DNA of 33,466 nucleotides from Gammaproteobacteria bacterium (GTDB taxonomy: Bacteria > Pseudomonadota > Gammaproteobacteria > Natronospirales > REEB76): NCBI GenBank assembly GCA_028870845.1, contig JAGWOR010000029.1, forward strand, positions 1 through 33,466, given 5' to 3'. The position numbers and the translations under genes are program-made. The notes beneath the pieces are model-generated. The model searched no databases. It was not told the origin of the DNA and saw nothing but the letters and a program-made list of their open reading frames with translations. Within the stretch, counting starts at the first letter, position 1. Every line of letters starts with the position of its first letter. Positions 26,015 through 33,466 of the stretch are shown here, piece by piece.

Positions 26015-27658
26015 TTGAACCAGCCGCAACTTGCAGTCATCCCACAACAGCCTGCAGCGTATGCCGCGGGTGCGAACTCCAACCTGCCGTGGCGTTTGCT
26101 GTGGCTGCTGAACATCTACCGCCTGCTGGTGGGCGTGCTGGTGGTGCTGGTGTATGCCGGCGGAGAGTCGCGGATGCTGGGCACCAGCAGTCCGCAACTG
26201 TTTCTGTGGACCGGCATCGTCTATCTCGCCTTCTGCTCGCTAACCGCGTTCACTTTGCATGCTCGCCGTCCCGGTTACACCTTGCAGGCGCAGTTTCAGC
26301 TGGTGCTGGACATCATTGCCATCAGCCTGCTGATGCACGCCAGTGGCGGACCCACCAGCGGCATCGGCGACTTGCTGTTCGTGCCCATGGTGGCTACCAG
26401 CGCGCTGTTGCCGTGGCGCGTGGGCCTGGCATCGGCGGCGGTGGCCAGCCTGCTGGTGCTCACCGACCACACCTATCTGATCCTATTCGAGAACGCCTCG
26501 CCATCGGGTTACGTGCAAGTGGGCGTGCTGGGGCTGATCCTGTTTATCGCCGCGCTTTCCGGTTCCTATATGGGGCGGCGTCTGCATGAAAGCGAGGCGC
26601 TGGCAGCACAACGTGGCGTGGATTTAAGGAATCTGGCGCAACTCAACGAATATATCATCCGTCGCATGCGCACCGGCGTGGTGGTGGCAGACCGGCAGGA
26701 ACGTGTGCGCCTGATCAACGAGGCGGCACTGGCGAATTTCAACAAGCAGCGTTCACAGGAACTGACAGTCAGCGACCTTTCACCGCGGCTCAAGCAGGAA
26801 CTGGAATCCTGGCGGCAAGACCAGGAACTGACCCCGCCGGCCTTCAACTCGGAGGACGGCAAGCCGGTGATCCCGCATTTCGCGCAGCTGACACCGGAGA
26901 GCGATGCCGCCACCCTCATCTTCCTGGAGGACTCCAGCCTGGTGAGCGAACAGGTACGGCAGATGAAGCTCGCGGCCCTGGGGCGGCTCACCGGCAGCAT
27001 CGCCCACGAGATCCGCAATCCATTGGCGGCCATCAGCCACGCCAACCAGCTGCTGGCCGAATCCAGCGAACTCCAGGGCAGTGACCGGCGCTTCACCGAA
27101 ATCATCGCCGAGCATGCGCGCCGCATGGAGCGCATGGTGGAGACCATCCTGCAGCTGTCGCGCCGGGAATCCACCCGCGCCGAGGAGCTGGAGCTCAACC
27201 CGTGGCTCAAGGACTTCGTGGCCGAATTCCGCGATCGCCAGGGACTGAATGGCCAGGCGCTGGGCGTGCGGGTGGATACCGAGGACGACGTGCGCGTGCG
27301 GGTGGACCCGGCGCACCTCTACCAGATCGTCTGGAACCTCTCGGAAAACGCGCTGCGCTACGGCCAGCCGGCCGAGCCCGTCAGCCTGCCGCTCATCGAG
27401 TACCGCATCAGCCCGCTGCCGGCCCCCGGCAGCATCGAACTGGCCATCATGGACCGTGGCGCGGGCGTGCCGCAGGACATCGCCGAGCACCTGTTTGAGC
27501 CTTTTTACACCTCCAGCCCCCGCGGCACCGGGCTGGGGCTTTTCATTGCCCGCGAACTTTGCGAATGTAACCGGGCGCGGCTCGCCTATGAGCGGCGCAC
27601 CGAAGGCGGCAGTTGCTTCCGTATCCAGTTTGGCACCACCGAAAGTTGGCTGGCATAG
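26015..27658 (+). CDS. pilS: PilS sensor histidine kinase (type IV pilus regulation)
   Basis: PilS is a membrane kinase that controls PilR and thus pilin synthesis. The protein has 547 residues. Six predicted membrane segments lie within about 26-187, a PAS-like linker around 200-310 (MRTGVVVADRQERVRLIN), the HisKA phospho-acceptor His331 in GSIAHEIRNPLAA, and HATPase boxes (NLSENALRYG, DRGAGVP, GTGLGLF). The start is a TTG at 26015 preceded by GGCGGGGG. I see no better ATG before the first helix. pilR follows after three bases. Confidence 0.94.
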   Translation: MNQPQLAVIPQQPAAYAAGANSNLPWRLLWLLNIYRLLVGVLVVLVYAGGESRMLGTSSPQLFLWTGIVYLAFCSLTAFTLHARRPGYTLQAQFQLVLDIIAISLLMHASGGPTSGIGDLLFVPMVATSALLPWRVGLASAAVASLLVLTDHTYLILFENASPSGYVQVGVLGLILFIAALSGSYMGRRLHESEALAAQRGVDLRNLAQLNEYIIRRMRTGVVVADRQERVRLINEAALANFNKQRSQELTVSDLSPRLKQELESWRQDQELTPPAFNSEDGKPVIPHFAQLTPESDAATLIFLEDSSLVSEQVRQMKLAALGRLTGSIAHEIRNPLAAISHANQLLAESSELQGSDRRFTEIIAEHARRMERMVETILQLSRRESTRAEELELNPWLKDFVAEFRDRQGLNGQALGVRVDTEDDVRVRVDPAHLYQIVWNLSENALRYGQPAEPVSLPLIEYRISPLPAPGSIELAIMDRGAGVPQDIAEHLFEPFYTSSPRGTGLGLFIARELCECNRARLAYERRTEGGSCFRIQFGTTESWLA

Positions 27659-27661
27659 CAC

Positions 27662-29035
27662 ATGAAGAACAAACCACTGGCACTGATCATTGACGACGAA
27701 CCCGCCATCCGCGAGCTGCTGCAGCTCACCCTGGAGCGCATGGACATCGACAGCATCACTTCCGGCTCGCTGGAAGAAGCGCTCAAACTGGTGCAGTCGA
27801 AACCGGTGGACCTGTGCCTCACTGACATGAAGCTGCCGGATGGCAGCGGCCTGGAACTGGTGGCCTATATCCAGAAACACATGGCGCAGGTGCCGGTGGC
27901 GGTGATCACCGCCCACGGCAACGTGGAAACCGCGGTGGAAGCCCTCAAGAACGGCGCTTTCGACTTCGTGGCCAAGCCCCTGGACATCACCGCGTTGCGC
28001 AACCTGGTGAACACCGCCATCAAGCTGCGTGAAAACCGGGAATCCAGCGCCGCGCGCGGCATGACCCGGCTGCTGGGCAAATCCGCCGCCATCGAAAAAG
28101 TGCGCGACATGGTGGCCAAGCTGGCGCGCAGCCAGGCGCCGGTGCACATCAGCGGCGAGTCCGGCACCGGCAAGGAACTGGTGGCGCGCCTGATCCACGA
28201 GAACGGGCCGCGCGCGGACCAGGCCTTCGTGGCGGTGAACTGCGGCGCCATCCCCACGGAACTCATGGAGAGCGAATTCTTCGGCCACAAGAAGGGCAGC
28301 TTCACCGGCGCAGTGGCCGACAAGGAAGGCCTGTTCCAGGCGGCCCAGGGCGGCACCCTGTTCCTGGACGAAGTGGCGGACCTGCCGCTGCACATGCAGG
28401 TGAAATTGCTGCGCGTGATCCAGGAAAAAGCCGTGCGCCCGGTGGGCGCCGCCAAGGAAGTGCCGGTGGACGTGCGCATCCTGTCTGCCACCCACCGTTC
28501 ACTGAACGACCTGGTGCACGCCGGCAAGTTCCGCGAAGACCTGTATTACCGCATCAACGTCATCGAATTGCACGTGCCGGCGTTGCGCGAGCACAAGGAG
28601 GACATCGGCCTGCTGGCAGATCACATCCTGGAAAAGCTGGCGCGCACCCACAAGCATGCGGAGCTGCAGCTGTCGCCGGATGCGTTGACGTTCCTGCAAA
28701 GCTACGCATTCCCGGGCAACGTGCGGGAACTGGAAAACATCCTGGAACGGGCCCTGACCCTGGCGGAGGGCAACCTGATCCGTTCCCAGGACATACACCC
28801 GCGCAAAGCCGCGGAGCCCGCGGCGGCCGTCAAGCCTCATATTGTGGAGCATGAACCGGATTTGGACATGGACGACAAAACCATGCCGCTCGGCAGCTAC
28901 CTGGGGGACATCGAAAAGGAAGCCATCCGCAAGGCCCTGGAACAGACCCGCTACAACAAGACCGCGGCCGCCAAGCTGCTGGGCATGAGCTTCCGGCAGC
29001 TGCGCTACCGCATCAAGAAGCTGGGGCTGGAATAA
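27662..29035 (+). CDS. pilR: PilR sigma-54-dependent response regulator
   Basis: PilR is an NtrC-family activator, 457 residues. The receiver domain has Asp11/Asp12 and phospho-acceptor Asp55 (LTDMKLPDG). The AAA+ domain has Walker A GESGTGKE, the sigma-54 contact loop in the form GSFTGA and Walker B GGTLFLDEVADLP. The C-terminal Fis-type helix-turn-helix is YNKTAAAKLLGMSFRQLRYRIKKLG. The immediate targets are probably the two sigma-54 promoters found upstream of the following pilin genes. Confidence 0.96.
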   Translation: MKNKPLALIIDDEPAIRELLQLTLERMDIDSITSGSLEEALKLVQSKPVDLCLTDMKLPDGSGLELVAYIQKHMAQVPVAVITAHGNVETAVEALKNGAFDFVAKPLDITALRNLVNTAIKLRENRESSAARGMTRLLGKSAAIEKVRDMVAKLARSQAPVHISGESGTGKELVARLIHENGPRADQAFVAVNCGAIPTELMESEFFGHKKGSFTGAVADKEGLFQAAQGGTLFLDEVADLPLHMQVKLLRVIQEKAVRPVGAAKEVPVDVRILSATHRSLNDLVHAGKFREDLYYRINVIELHVPALREHKEDIGLLADHILEKLARTHKHAELQLSPDALTFLQSYAFPGNVRELENILERALTLAEGNLIRSQDIHPRKAAEPAAAVKPHIVEHEPDLDMDDKTMPLGSYLGDIEKEAIRKALEQTRYNKTAAAKLLGMSFRQLRYRIKKLGLE

Positions 29036-29179
29036 CCCGGTTTTTAATCTCGCCATTTAGTATTTAAAGAGAGCGTGAGTGACACAGCGCTTGAAGCGGT
29101 GGCTCGCAAGCCCACCGCCTGTTCTCAGGTCCATGTGTAAACTGATCAGGATTATTCTGTTGCAGACACGCCTTGCGCT

Positions 29180-29195
29180 TGGCACGAAACATGCT
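29180..29195 (+). promoter_or_regulatory. sigma-54 promoter of the first pilin gene
   Basis: TGGCACGAAACATGCT keeps the obligatory GG and GC with 10 bases between them, matching TGGCAC-N5-TTGC except for A in place of the first T of TTGC. It lies about 40 bases before the pilin ATG and downstream of pilR, so PilR control is likely. Confidence 0.8.
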
Positions 29196-29236
29196 TTGTG
29201 TAGTAACAAAGAAAGGCTTTCAAGGGATTATGTCTT

Positions 29237-29728
29237 ATGCGCAGAAAACACCAGGGGTTCACACTGATAGAGTTAATGATCGTGATTGCCATCATCGGCA
29301 TTCTCGCGGCCATCGCCATTCCCCAGTATCAGGACTATGTTACCCGCGTAAAGGTATCTGAAGGACTAAACCTCGCGGACCAGGCAAAGGTTGCGGTTGC
29401 TGCCACCTTTCAGTCGCTGGGTCGGATGCCCGTAGGAAGTAACAGCTCCTATGATTTGCCCACACCAACCAGCATCCAAGGTAGCTATGTGACCAAAATT
29501 ACCGTCAGCCCAAATACAGGTGAAATCGCGATTGTCTACAACGGCAATGTGGGTGGCGGTGTTGCGTCCGGTGATCAACTCACGCTGACACCGGGTACCA
29601 GCCCAAGCGCAGCCATCGCCTGGGCCTGTGGATATAACTCTGTCACCATTAACGGCCACATAGTGGGTGGTCCAGGCGCCGGTACTACTGTCCCTAGCAG
29701 GTATCTTCCAGCCAATTGCCGTGGCTGA
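29237..29728 (+). CDS. pilA: type IV major-pilin-like protein (first copy)
   Basis: This is a type IVa prepilin of 163 residues. The leader MRRKHQG is cut before Phe8 by PilD. The mature N-terminus [22 protein letters not shown] carries the conserved Glu5 (Glu12 of the precursor) for assembly. Cys131 and Cys161 delimit the C-terminal disulphide loop. A ribosome site AGGGA precedes the ATG at 29237. The N-terminal half is nearly the same as in the next gene, while the globular part differs. It follows pilR by 201 bases that hold the sigma-54 promoter and a GCGGTGG/CCACCGC hairpin at 29096-29118. It could be a major pilin or an alternative one. Confidence 0.92.
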   Translation: MRRKHQGFTLIELMIVIAIIGILAAIAIPQYQDYVTRVKVSEGLNLADQAKVAVAATFQSLGRMPVGSNSSYDLPTPTSIQGSYVTKITVSPNTGEIAIVYNGNVGGGVASGDQLTLTPGTSPSAAIAWACGYNSVTINGHIVGGPGAGTTVPSRYLPANCRG

Positions 29729-29834
29729 CACTTGTGTCCAAAACTGACAAAAATGTCTGTGATTAAGTAAGCAATAAAATCTTAACCCAGCATTTTTGCT
29801 GTAATTACTGGGAATCATTCCGGATTTTTAAACT

Positions 29835-29850
29835 TGGCACACCGATTGCT
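29835..29850 (+). promoter_or_regulatory. sigma-54 promoter of the second pilin gene
   Basis: TGGCACACCGATTGCT matches the sigma-54 consensus TGGCAC-N5-TTGC exactly. It lies 65-80 bases upstream of the second pilin ATG in the 186-base gap between the pilin genes, so the second pilin can be made independently of the first. Confidence 0.9.
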
Positions 29851-29914
29851 TATTCTTGATTGAAAGCGCCCTTGTGCGCCAGTTATTCATCTTCAAATGT
29901 AAGGAGTTATTGTC

Positions 29915-30409
29915 ATGAACAAGGCACAGAAGGGTTTTACCCTTATCGAGTTGATGATCGTAATCGCGATCATCGGCATTCTGGCGGCCATCGCCATACC
30001 CCAGTATCAGGACTATGTGGTACGTTCCAAGGTTACAGAAGGCCTGAACCTGGCGGCGGCAGCCAAGACCGCAGTGGCGGAAACTTTCCAGGCAAATGGC
30101 AAGCTGCCCTCGACTGCCAGCAATTACAGCTACGGTTTGCCCACGAATACCAGCATTTCCGGTACCTATGTTAAACAAATTGATGTGGCGGGTGCAGGTG
30201 CAAATGGTACCGGTGGCGTTATCACCATTACTTTCAACAGCTCCGACCCACACCTCGCTGGTACTGTGCTCAAGTTATACCCAGTTACCACTTCGGGCAG
30301 TATTGCCTGGGCGTGCGGCAAGGGCAGCATTACTGTTAGTGGCACTGCTTACGGTCCATTTGCCGGAACAACCGTGCAGAATAAATACCTGCCAGCTAAT
30401 TGCCGCTGA
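29915..30409 (+). CDS. pilA: type IV major-pilin-like protein (second copy)
   Basis: This prepilin has 164 residues. The leader MNKAQKG precedes Phe8, with the same [22 protein letters not shown] helix and Glu5. The disulphide loop is Cys134-Cys163, ending PANCR. The surface part is rich in Ser, Thr and Gly ([18 protein letters not shown]), plausible sites for O-glycans. A strong ribosome site TAAGGAG, an exact sigma-54 promoter and a strong terminator suggest this copy is the more highly expressed. It is paralogous to the gene 186 bases upstream; the two probably arose by tandem duplication. Confidence 0.94.
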   Translation: MNKAQKGFTLIELMIVIAIIGILAAIAIPQYQDYVVRSKVTEGLNLAAAAKTAVAETFQANGKLPSTASNYSYGLPTNTSISGTYVKQIDVAGAGANGTGGVITITFNSSDPHLAGTVLKLYPVTTSGSIAWACGKGSITVSGTAYGPFAGTTVQNKYLPANCR

Positions 30410-30439
30410 TAAGATACTGAGTTCAATTTGATACGATTA

Positions 30440-30469
30440 ATGCCCCAGCGAGAGCTGGGGCATTTTTTT
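30440..30469 (+). terminator. intrinsic terminator after the second pilin gene
   Basis: A perfect 10-base-pair stem ATGCCCCAGC-GAGA-GCTGGGGCAT is followed by seven T residues. It ends 17 bases before the next gene, so that gene is likely to receive only read-through or have its own promoter. Confidence 0.95.
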
Positions 30470-30485
30470 GCCTGGCTGATTCACG

Positions 30486-32462
30486 ATGCATGAAACCCTT
30501 AAATTCAAACATTGCGCCCTCTACTGGCTTGCAGCATTCCTATTATTGGTGACGGCTGTAATTGCTTACTACCCGGGTCTGCATGGCCCGTTCATGTTCG
30601 ATGATATTCCTAATATTGTCAGTAATGCAGCTCTACGGCTTGCCAATCTTTCACCCCATGAATTATTGCGCGCGGCATTTTCCTCGCAATCGGGTCTCTT
30701 ATACCGGCCCATCAGCATGCTGAGTTTTGCTTTTAATCTATATTTTTTCGGCAATAATTCCTTTTCATTCAAACTCACCAATCTTTTTATCCATCTCGTC
30801 AATGCGCTGTTGATTCTATGGCTGACTCGTCGGTTGTTGCTGAACTGCAGGCGCCGTTACCAATTTGAATGGCAGGATAATTCAATTAATTGGGCGAGCC
30901 CGTTGATCGCTGCTGCGTGGGCGCTGCATCCATTAAATCTGGAACCTGTGTTGTTCATCGTCCAGCGCATGACAGAACTGGCAGCACTGTTCACGTTGGC
31001 GGGATTAATTGCCTATATCTACGGCCGGGAACGCATGCAGGCAGGTAAAACCGGCTGGCCGTTGGTCTGGATCTTGACTCCTATACTTGGCGTAATTGGG
31101 TTGCTCTGCAAGGAAGATGCAGCCTTGCTGCCCCTCTATTTGCTGGTGATCGAATGGCTTATCTTCGGTTTTCGCAATGGCCATCACAAGATATCGAAAA
31201 ACATTCTGCTCTTTTATGCTGGTGGATTGATTTTGCCGGGGATCCTGGGACTGGTATTTCTGCTGACCCACCCAGGATATTTCCTGGGCGGCTACGCGGG
31301 CCGGGATTTCACTCTGCCACAGCGCCTGCTTACAGAATTCCGGGTGGTTTTCCTGTACATCCAATGGACTTTCATTCCAGATATCCGCCAGCTGGCTCTT
31401 TATCATGACGATCTTACCGTATCGACGGGATTACTGACACCTGTCACCACACTTCTGAGCCTCTTGGTTCTTGCTGGTATGCTCACCCTGGCCTGGTGGC
31501 AGCGCAAAAAACGCCCACTCCTGAGTCTCGGGATTCTATTTTTCTTTGCTGGCCAGATGATGGAATCCACGGTACTGCCGCTGGAACTGGCGTTTGAACA
31601 CCGTAATTATTTACCGGATTTCGGTCTGTTGCTGGCGCTCTTCAGCTTGCTACTGCTGCCCGTCTCTGGTGGCAAGCGCCGGGCGAGAATGTCACTGCGC
31701 TGGATCGTGGCTATCGTTACCCTTCCCGTATTATTTTCCGCGACCCTGTTGCGCGCCTATGAATGGCGGAGCTATCTGACTTTTGCTTACTATGAAGTGC
31801 AGCACCACCCGGAATCGGAACGCGCCTTGTACGTATTGGGACAGACCTATTCCAATCTGGCGCTTTCCGGCGAGATTAAAAATCCCGCCATCGCATTTCA
31901 GACACTTGAACGGGCGGCAGCCATCAGTTCCAACATCATGCCGGACGTAGCCATGATGATGGTGAGTGCAAAACTGAAACTGCCGGTAAATCCAGCCTGG
32001 CAGAAGCACGCCGAGACCCTCCTGCTGGCCCATCCAGTCACAGTTCGGGATACCACCTCGCTTGCAAGCCTGGTGGATTGTTTACCCATGGATTGCGGCA
32101 CACTGGCACCAACCGCAGACAGCCTGATTAAGACCGCATTTCAATCCTCGCAAAAGCATCATCCGAGCCCGGATTTATGGGCCATCTACGGCAACTACCT
32201 GACCTTCACCGGCCATCCGCTTGTGGAAGTGATAGCCGCGATGCGGCAGACAGTGAAGCTCGCGCCCCGGGTACCTATATACAGGATCAGCCTGACAAAG
32301 GGCCTGATTATGGCCGGCGAGTTTGACGCGGCGGAGGAGCAGATCAGTCAGCTATCGCGACTCAACCGCTTGGGAAATCTGGACCTGGAAATCAAAATCC
32401 TAGAGGCTAATCTGGCGGCCGGACGTGCCGAAGCTACCAAAAAAAAGCAGCCAGCAGGATAG
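30486..32462 (+). CDS. multi-membrane GT-C-like glycosyltransferase with TPR-like C-terminus; candidate pilin glycosyltransferase
   Basis: The 658-residue protein has about ten or more membrane helices up to residue 425, then a soluble part (430-658) that looks TPR-like (ALYVLGQTYSNLALSGE). The first extracytoplasmic loop carries YYPGLHGPFMFDDIPNI, with Asp39-Asp40 in the place of the acidic DDx motif of GT-C enzymes that use lipid-linked sugars (TMTC and PMT relatives). LHPLNLEPVLFIVQR and CKEDAALLPLYLLVIE are shared with the next gene. Genes of this kind next to pilA (tfpW in Pseudomonas) modify pilin, so pilin glycosylation is a reasonable inference. The region is visibly richer in AT than its neighbours. 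A general surface-glycan role is the alternative. Confidence 0.65.
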   Translation: MHETLKFKHCALYWLAAFLLLVTAVIAYYPGLHGPFMFDDIPNIVSNAALRLANLSPHELLRAAFSSQSGLLYRPISMLSFAFNLYFFGNNSFSFKLTNLFIHLVNALLILWLTRRLLLNCRRRYQFEWQDNSINWASPLIAAAWALHPLNLEPVLFIVQRMTELAALFTLAGLIAYIYGRERMQAGKTGWPLVWILTPILGVIGLLCKEDAALLPLYLLVIEWLIFGFRNGHHKISKNILLFYAGGLILPGILGLVFLLTHPGYFLGGYAGRDFTLPQRLLTEFRVVFLYIQWTFIPDIRQLALYHDDLTVSTGLLTPVTTLLSLLVLAGMLTLAWWQRKKRPLLSLGILFFFAGQMMESTVLPLELAFEHRNYLPDFGLLLALFSLLLLPVSGGKRRARMSLRWIVAIVTLPVLFSATLLRAYEWRSYLTFAYYEVQHHPESERALYVLGQTYSNLALSGEIKNPAIAFQTLERAAAISSNIMPDVAMMMVSAKLKLPVNPAWQKHAETLLLAHPVTVRDTTSLASLVDCLPMDCGTLAPTADSLIKTAFQSSQKHHPSPDLWAIYGNYLTFTGHPLVEVIAAMRQTVKLAPRVPIYRISLTKGLIMAGEFDAAEEQISQLSRLNRLGNLDLEIKILEANLAAGRAEATKKKQPAG

Positions 32463-32723
32463 ATCATCGTATGCGGGATGCATGCATTCAATAGAAAAGC
32501 CGGATCTCTACCTAGGGAAGCAATTGTTCGTTTGCCGCACCGGTGAAGGCCGGTGCCTGGATTATTGAAAATCCTGGATTCCGGCTTCCGCCGGAATGAC
32601 GATAAATGAATTTTTGAAGATTTGCGCAGGTAATCTTGCGTTCGTCGCAACACCACCAGGTTTTGCCATTATGCGACAATAGGCCGGTCGCCATAGCCGG
32701 ATTCCCATCAAAAAATATTTCTC
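32463..32723. repeat. intergenic region with REP-like palindrome and second hairpin
   Basis: The 261-base gap has no gene. CTGGATTCCGGC-TTCC-GCCGGAATGACG at 32574-32601 has an 8-base-pair perfect core and shares both arms with the element at 24409-24484. Just upstream, GCACCGG-TGAAGG-CCGGTGC (about 32537-32556) forms a 7-base-pair stem without a T tail. No clear promoter is seen for the following gene. Confidence 0.6.
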
Positions 32724-33466
32724 ATGCTGACCACCCGGCAAACCACCTACATAGCCATTTTTGTCGCACTGATCCTGACGGTGCTTGCCTACTACCCGGG
32801 CCTGCATGGGCCCTTTGCCTTCGACGACACCACCAACATCCTGCAGAACAAGGCCCTGGTGATGCACAGCCTGGGCTGGGACCAGCTTTCCCAAGCCATG
32901 CTGTCCTCAGACGCAGGACCCTTGAAACGCCCCCTCAGCATGCTGAGCTTCGCCTTCAACATCTATTTTGGCGGCCTGCATCCCTTGGGCTTCAAGATCA
33001 CCAATCTCATCATCCATCTGCTGTGCGGGGTGCTGTTCTTTATCCTGCTGCGGCAAATCACCCGCTACTGGCTGGACAAGGGCATCCTCCAATCCCCGGC
33101 CGCTGTGTTCTGGCTGCCGGTGCTGTGCGCTTCCGCATGGCTGCTGCATCCTTTGAACCTCACTGCGGTGCTGTACATCGTGCAGCGGGAGACCAGCCTG
33201 TGCTCCCTGTTCATACTCCTGGGCTGCGTTGTCTATGCGCTGGCGCGCCTGCGCCAGTTATCCGGCAAACCCGGCTGGCTGCTCCTCTACATAGGTACGG
33301 CGGTCACCGGAGCGCTGTCAGTCCTCAGCAAGGAAACCGGCCTGCTGCTGCCGATGTACCTGCTGGTGATTGAGCTGTGTGTGTTCCGGTTCAGCAGCGC
33401 ATCGAAACCATGGGAACGCGGCCTCGCGGTTTTCTATGGGCTGTTTTTGTGGCTGCCGTTCATCCT
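32724..33466 (+). CDS. second GT-C-like multi-membrane protein, paralogue of the preceding gene (3' end outside window)
   Basis: The frame is open from the ATG at 32724 to the end of the window (247 codons). It repeats the landmarks of the gene before it in the same order: YYPGLHGPFAFDD (Asp34-Asp35 as the probable catalytic acidic pair), RPLSMLSFAFNIYF, FKITNLIIHL, LHPLNLTAVLYIVQR and SKETGLLLPMYLLVIE. At least five membrane helices are visible. Unlike its paralogue it has the GC-rich codon use of the rest of the chromosome. The ribosome site is weak. It is probably a glycosyltransferase of the same class; the acceptor is unknown. Confidence 0.65.
   Translation, partial: MLTTRQTTYIAIFVALILTVLAYYPGLHGPFAFDDTTNILQNKALVMHSLGWDQLSQAMLSSDAGPLKRPLSMLSFAFNIYFGGLHPLGFKITNLIIHLLCGVLFFILLRQITRYWLDKGILQSPAAVFWLPVLCASAWLLHPLNLTAVLYIVQRETSLCSLFILLGCVVYALARLRQLSGKPGWLLLYIGTAVTGALSVLSKETGLLLPMYLLVIELCVFRFSSASKPWERGLAVFYGLFLWLPFI

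Noticed and set aside
26780-28495. 571-codon open frame on the minus strand opposite pilS/pilR
   Set aside because: It lies antisense to two clearly real genes in GC-rich DNA, is rich in His/Gly/Gln/Val as expected for a reverse-frame shadow, and has no recognisable domain.
29096-29118. GCGGTGG/CCACCGC hairpin after pilR as a tRNA-like or terminator element
   Set aside because: There is no cloverleaf, no T run, and the stem is only seven pairs; its role is unclear.

Overview
The window is about 33.5 kb of GC-rich chromosomal DNA that reads like a gammaproteobacterium. Three gene neighbourhoods support this: bamD / rluD / pgeF / clpB, sucC-sucD-nadE next to pilS-pilR-pilA, and an argR repressor. 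There are no rRNA or tRNA genes, CRISPR arrays, phage genes or intact insertion sequences that I can see. Both ends cut through genes: an Atm1-type ABC exporter at the left and a membrane glycosyltransferase-like gene at the right.

Left part (1-10.7 kb). After the exporter fragment and a short-chain dehydrogenase comes a compact minus-strand arginine operon: aminotransferase (argD-like), carbamoyltransferase, argB, argH, argG, an unassigned P-loop protein, argC. Genes are joined mostly by 1-4 base overlaps. A short ArgR-type repressor is divergent from it, and a 24-base perfect dyad lies between. The carbamoyltransferase is not ordinary ArgF. It resembles the Bacteroides N-succinylornithine enzyme and has Pro90, the residue reported to separate succinyl- from acetyl-ornithine specificity. 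The operon therefore appears to run arginine synthesis on N-acylated (probably N-succinylated) intermediates. No N-acylglutamate synthase and no deacylase are encoded here. The P-loop protein embedded in the operon is a candidate for a missing step. I regard this as the most interesting part of the window.

Middle (10.7-23.3 kb). A secreted M61-family peptidase runs rightward into a terminator shared with a leftward group: ABC-2 ATPase and permease, a small membrane protein, a glutathione S-transferase and a methyltransferase. Then come clpB with a likely sigma-32 promoter, pgeF and rluD (leftward), bamD (rightward), and glutamine-dependent NAD synthetase (leftward).

Right part (23.3-33.5 kb). 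sucC and sucD are separated by 434 bases of repeat-like DNA instead of being adjacent, and SucD carries an unusual 40-residue Lys/Arg-rich tail. Divergent from sucC are pilS and pilR. They are followed by two different type IV pilin genes, each with its own sigma-54 promoter, which fits control by PilR. Two related multi-membrane GT-C-like proteins follow and are candidates for pilin or surface glycosylation. The first is visibly richer in AT than its surroundings; the second runs off the window.
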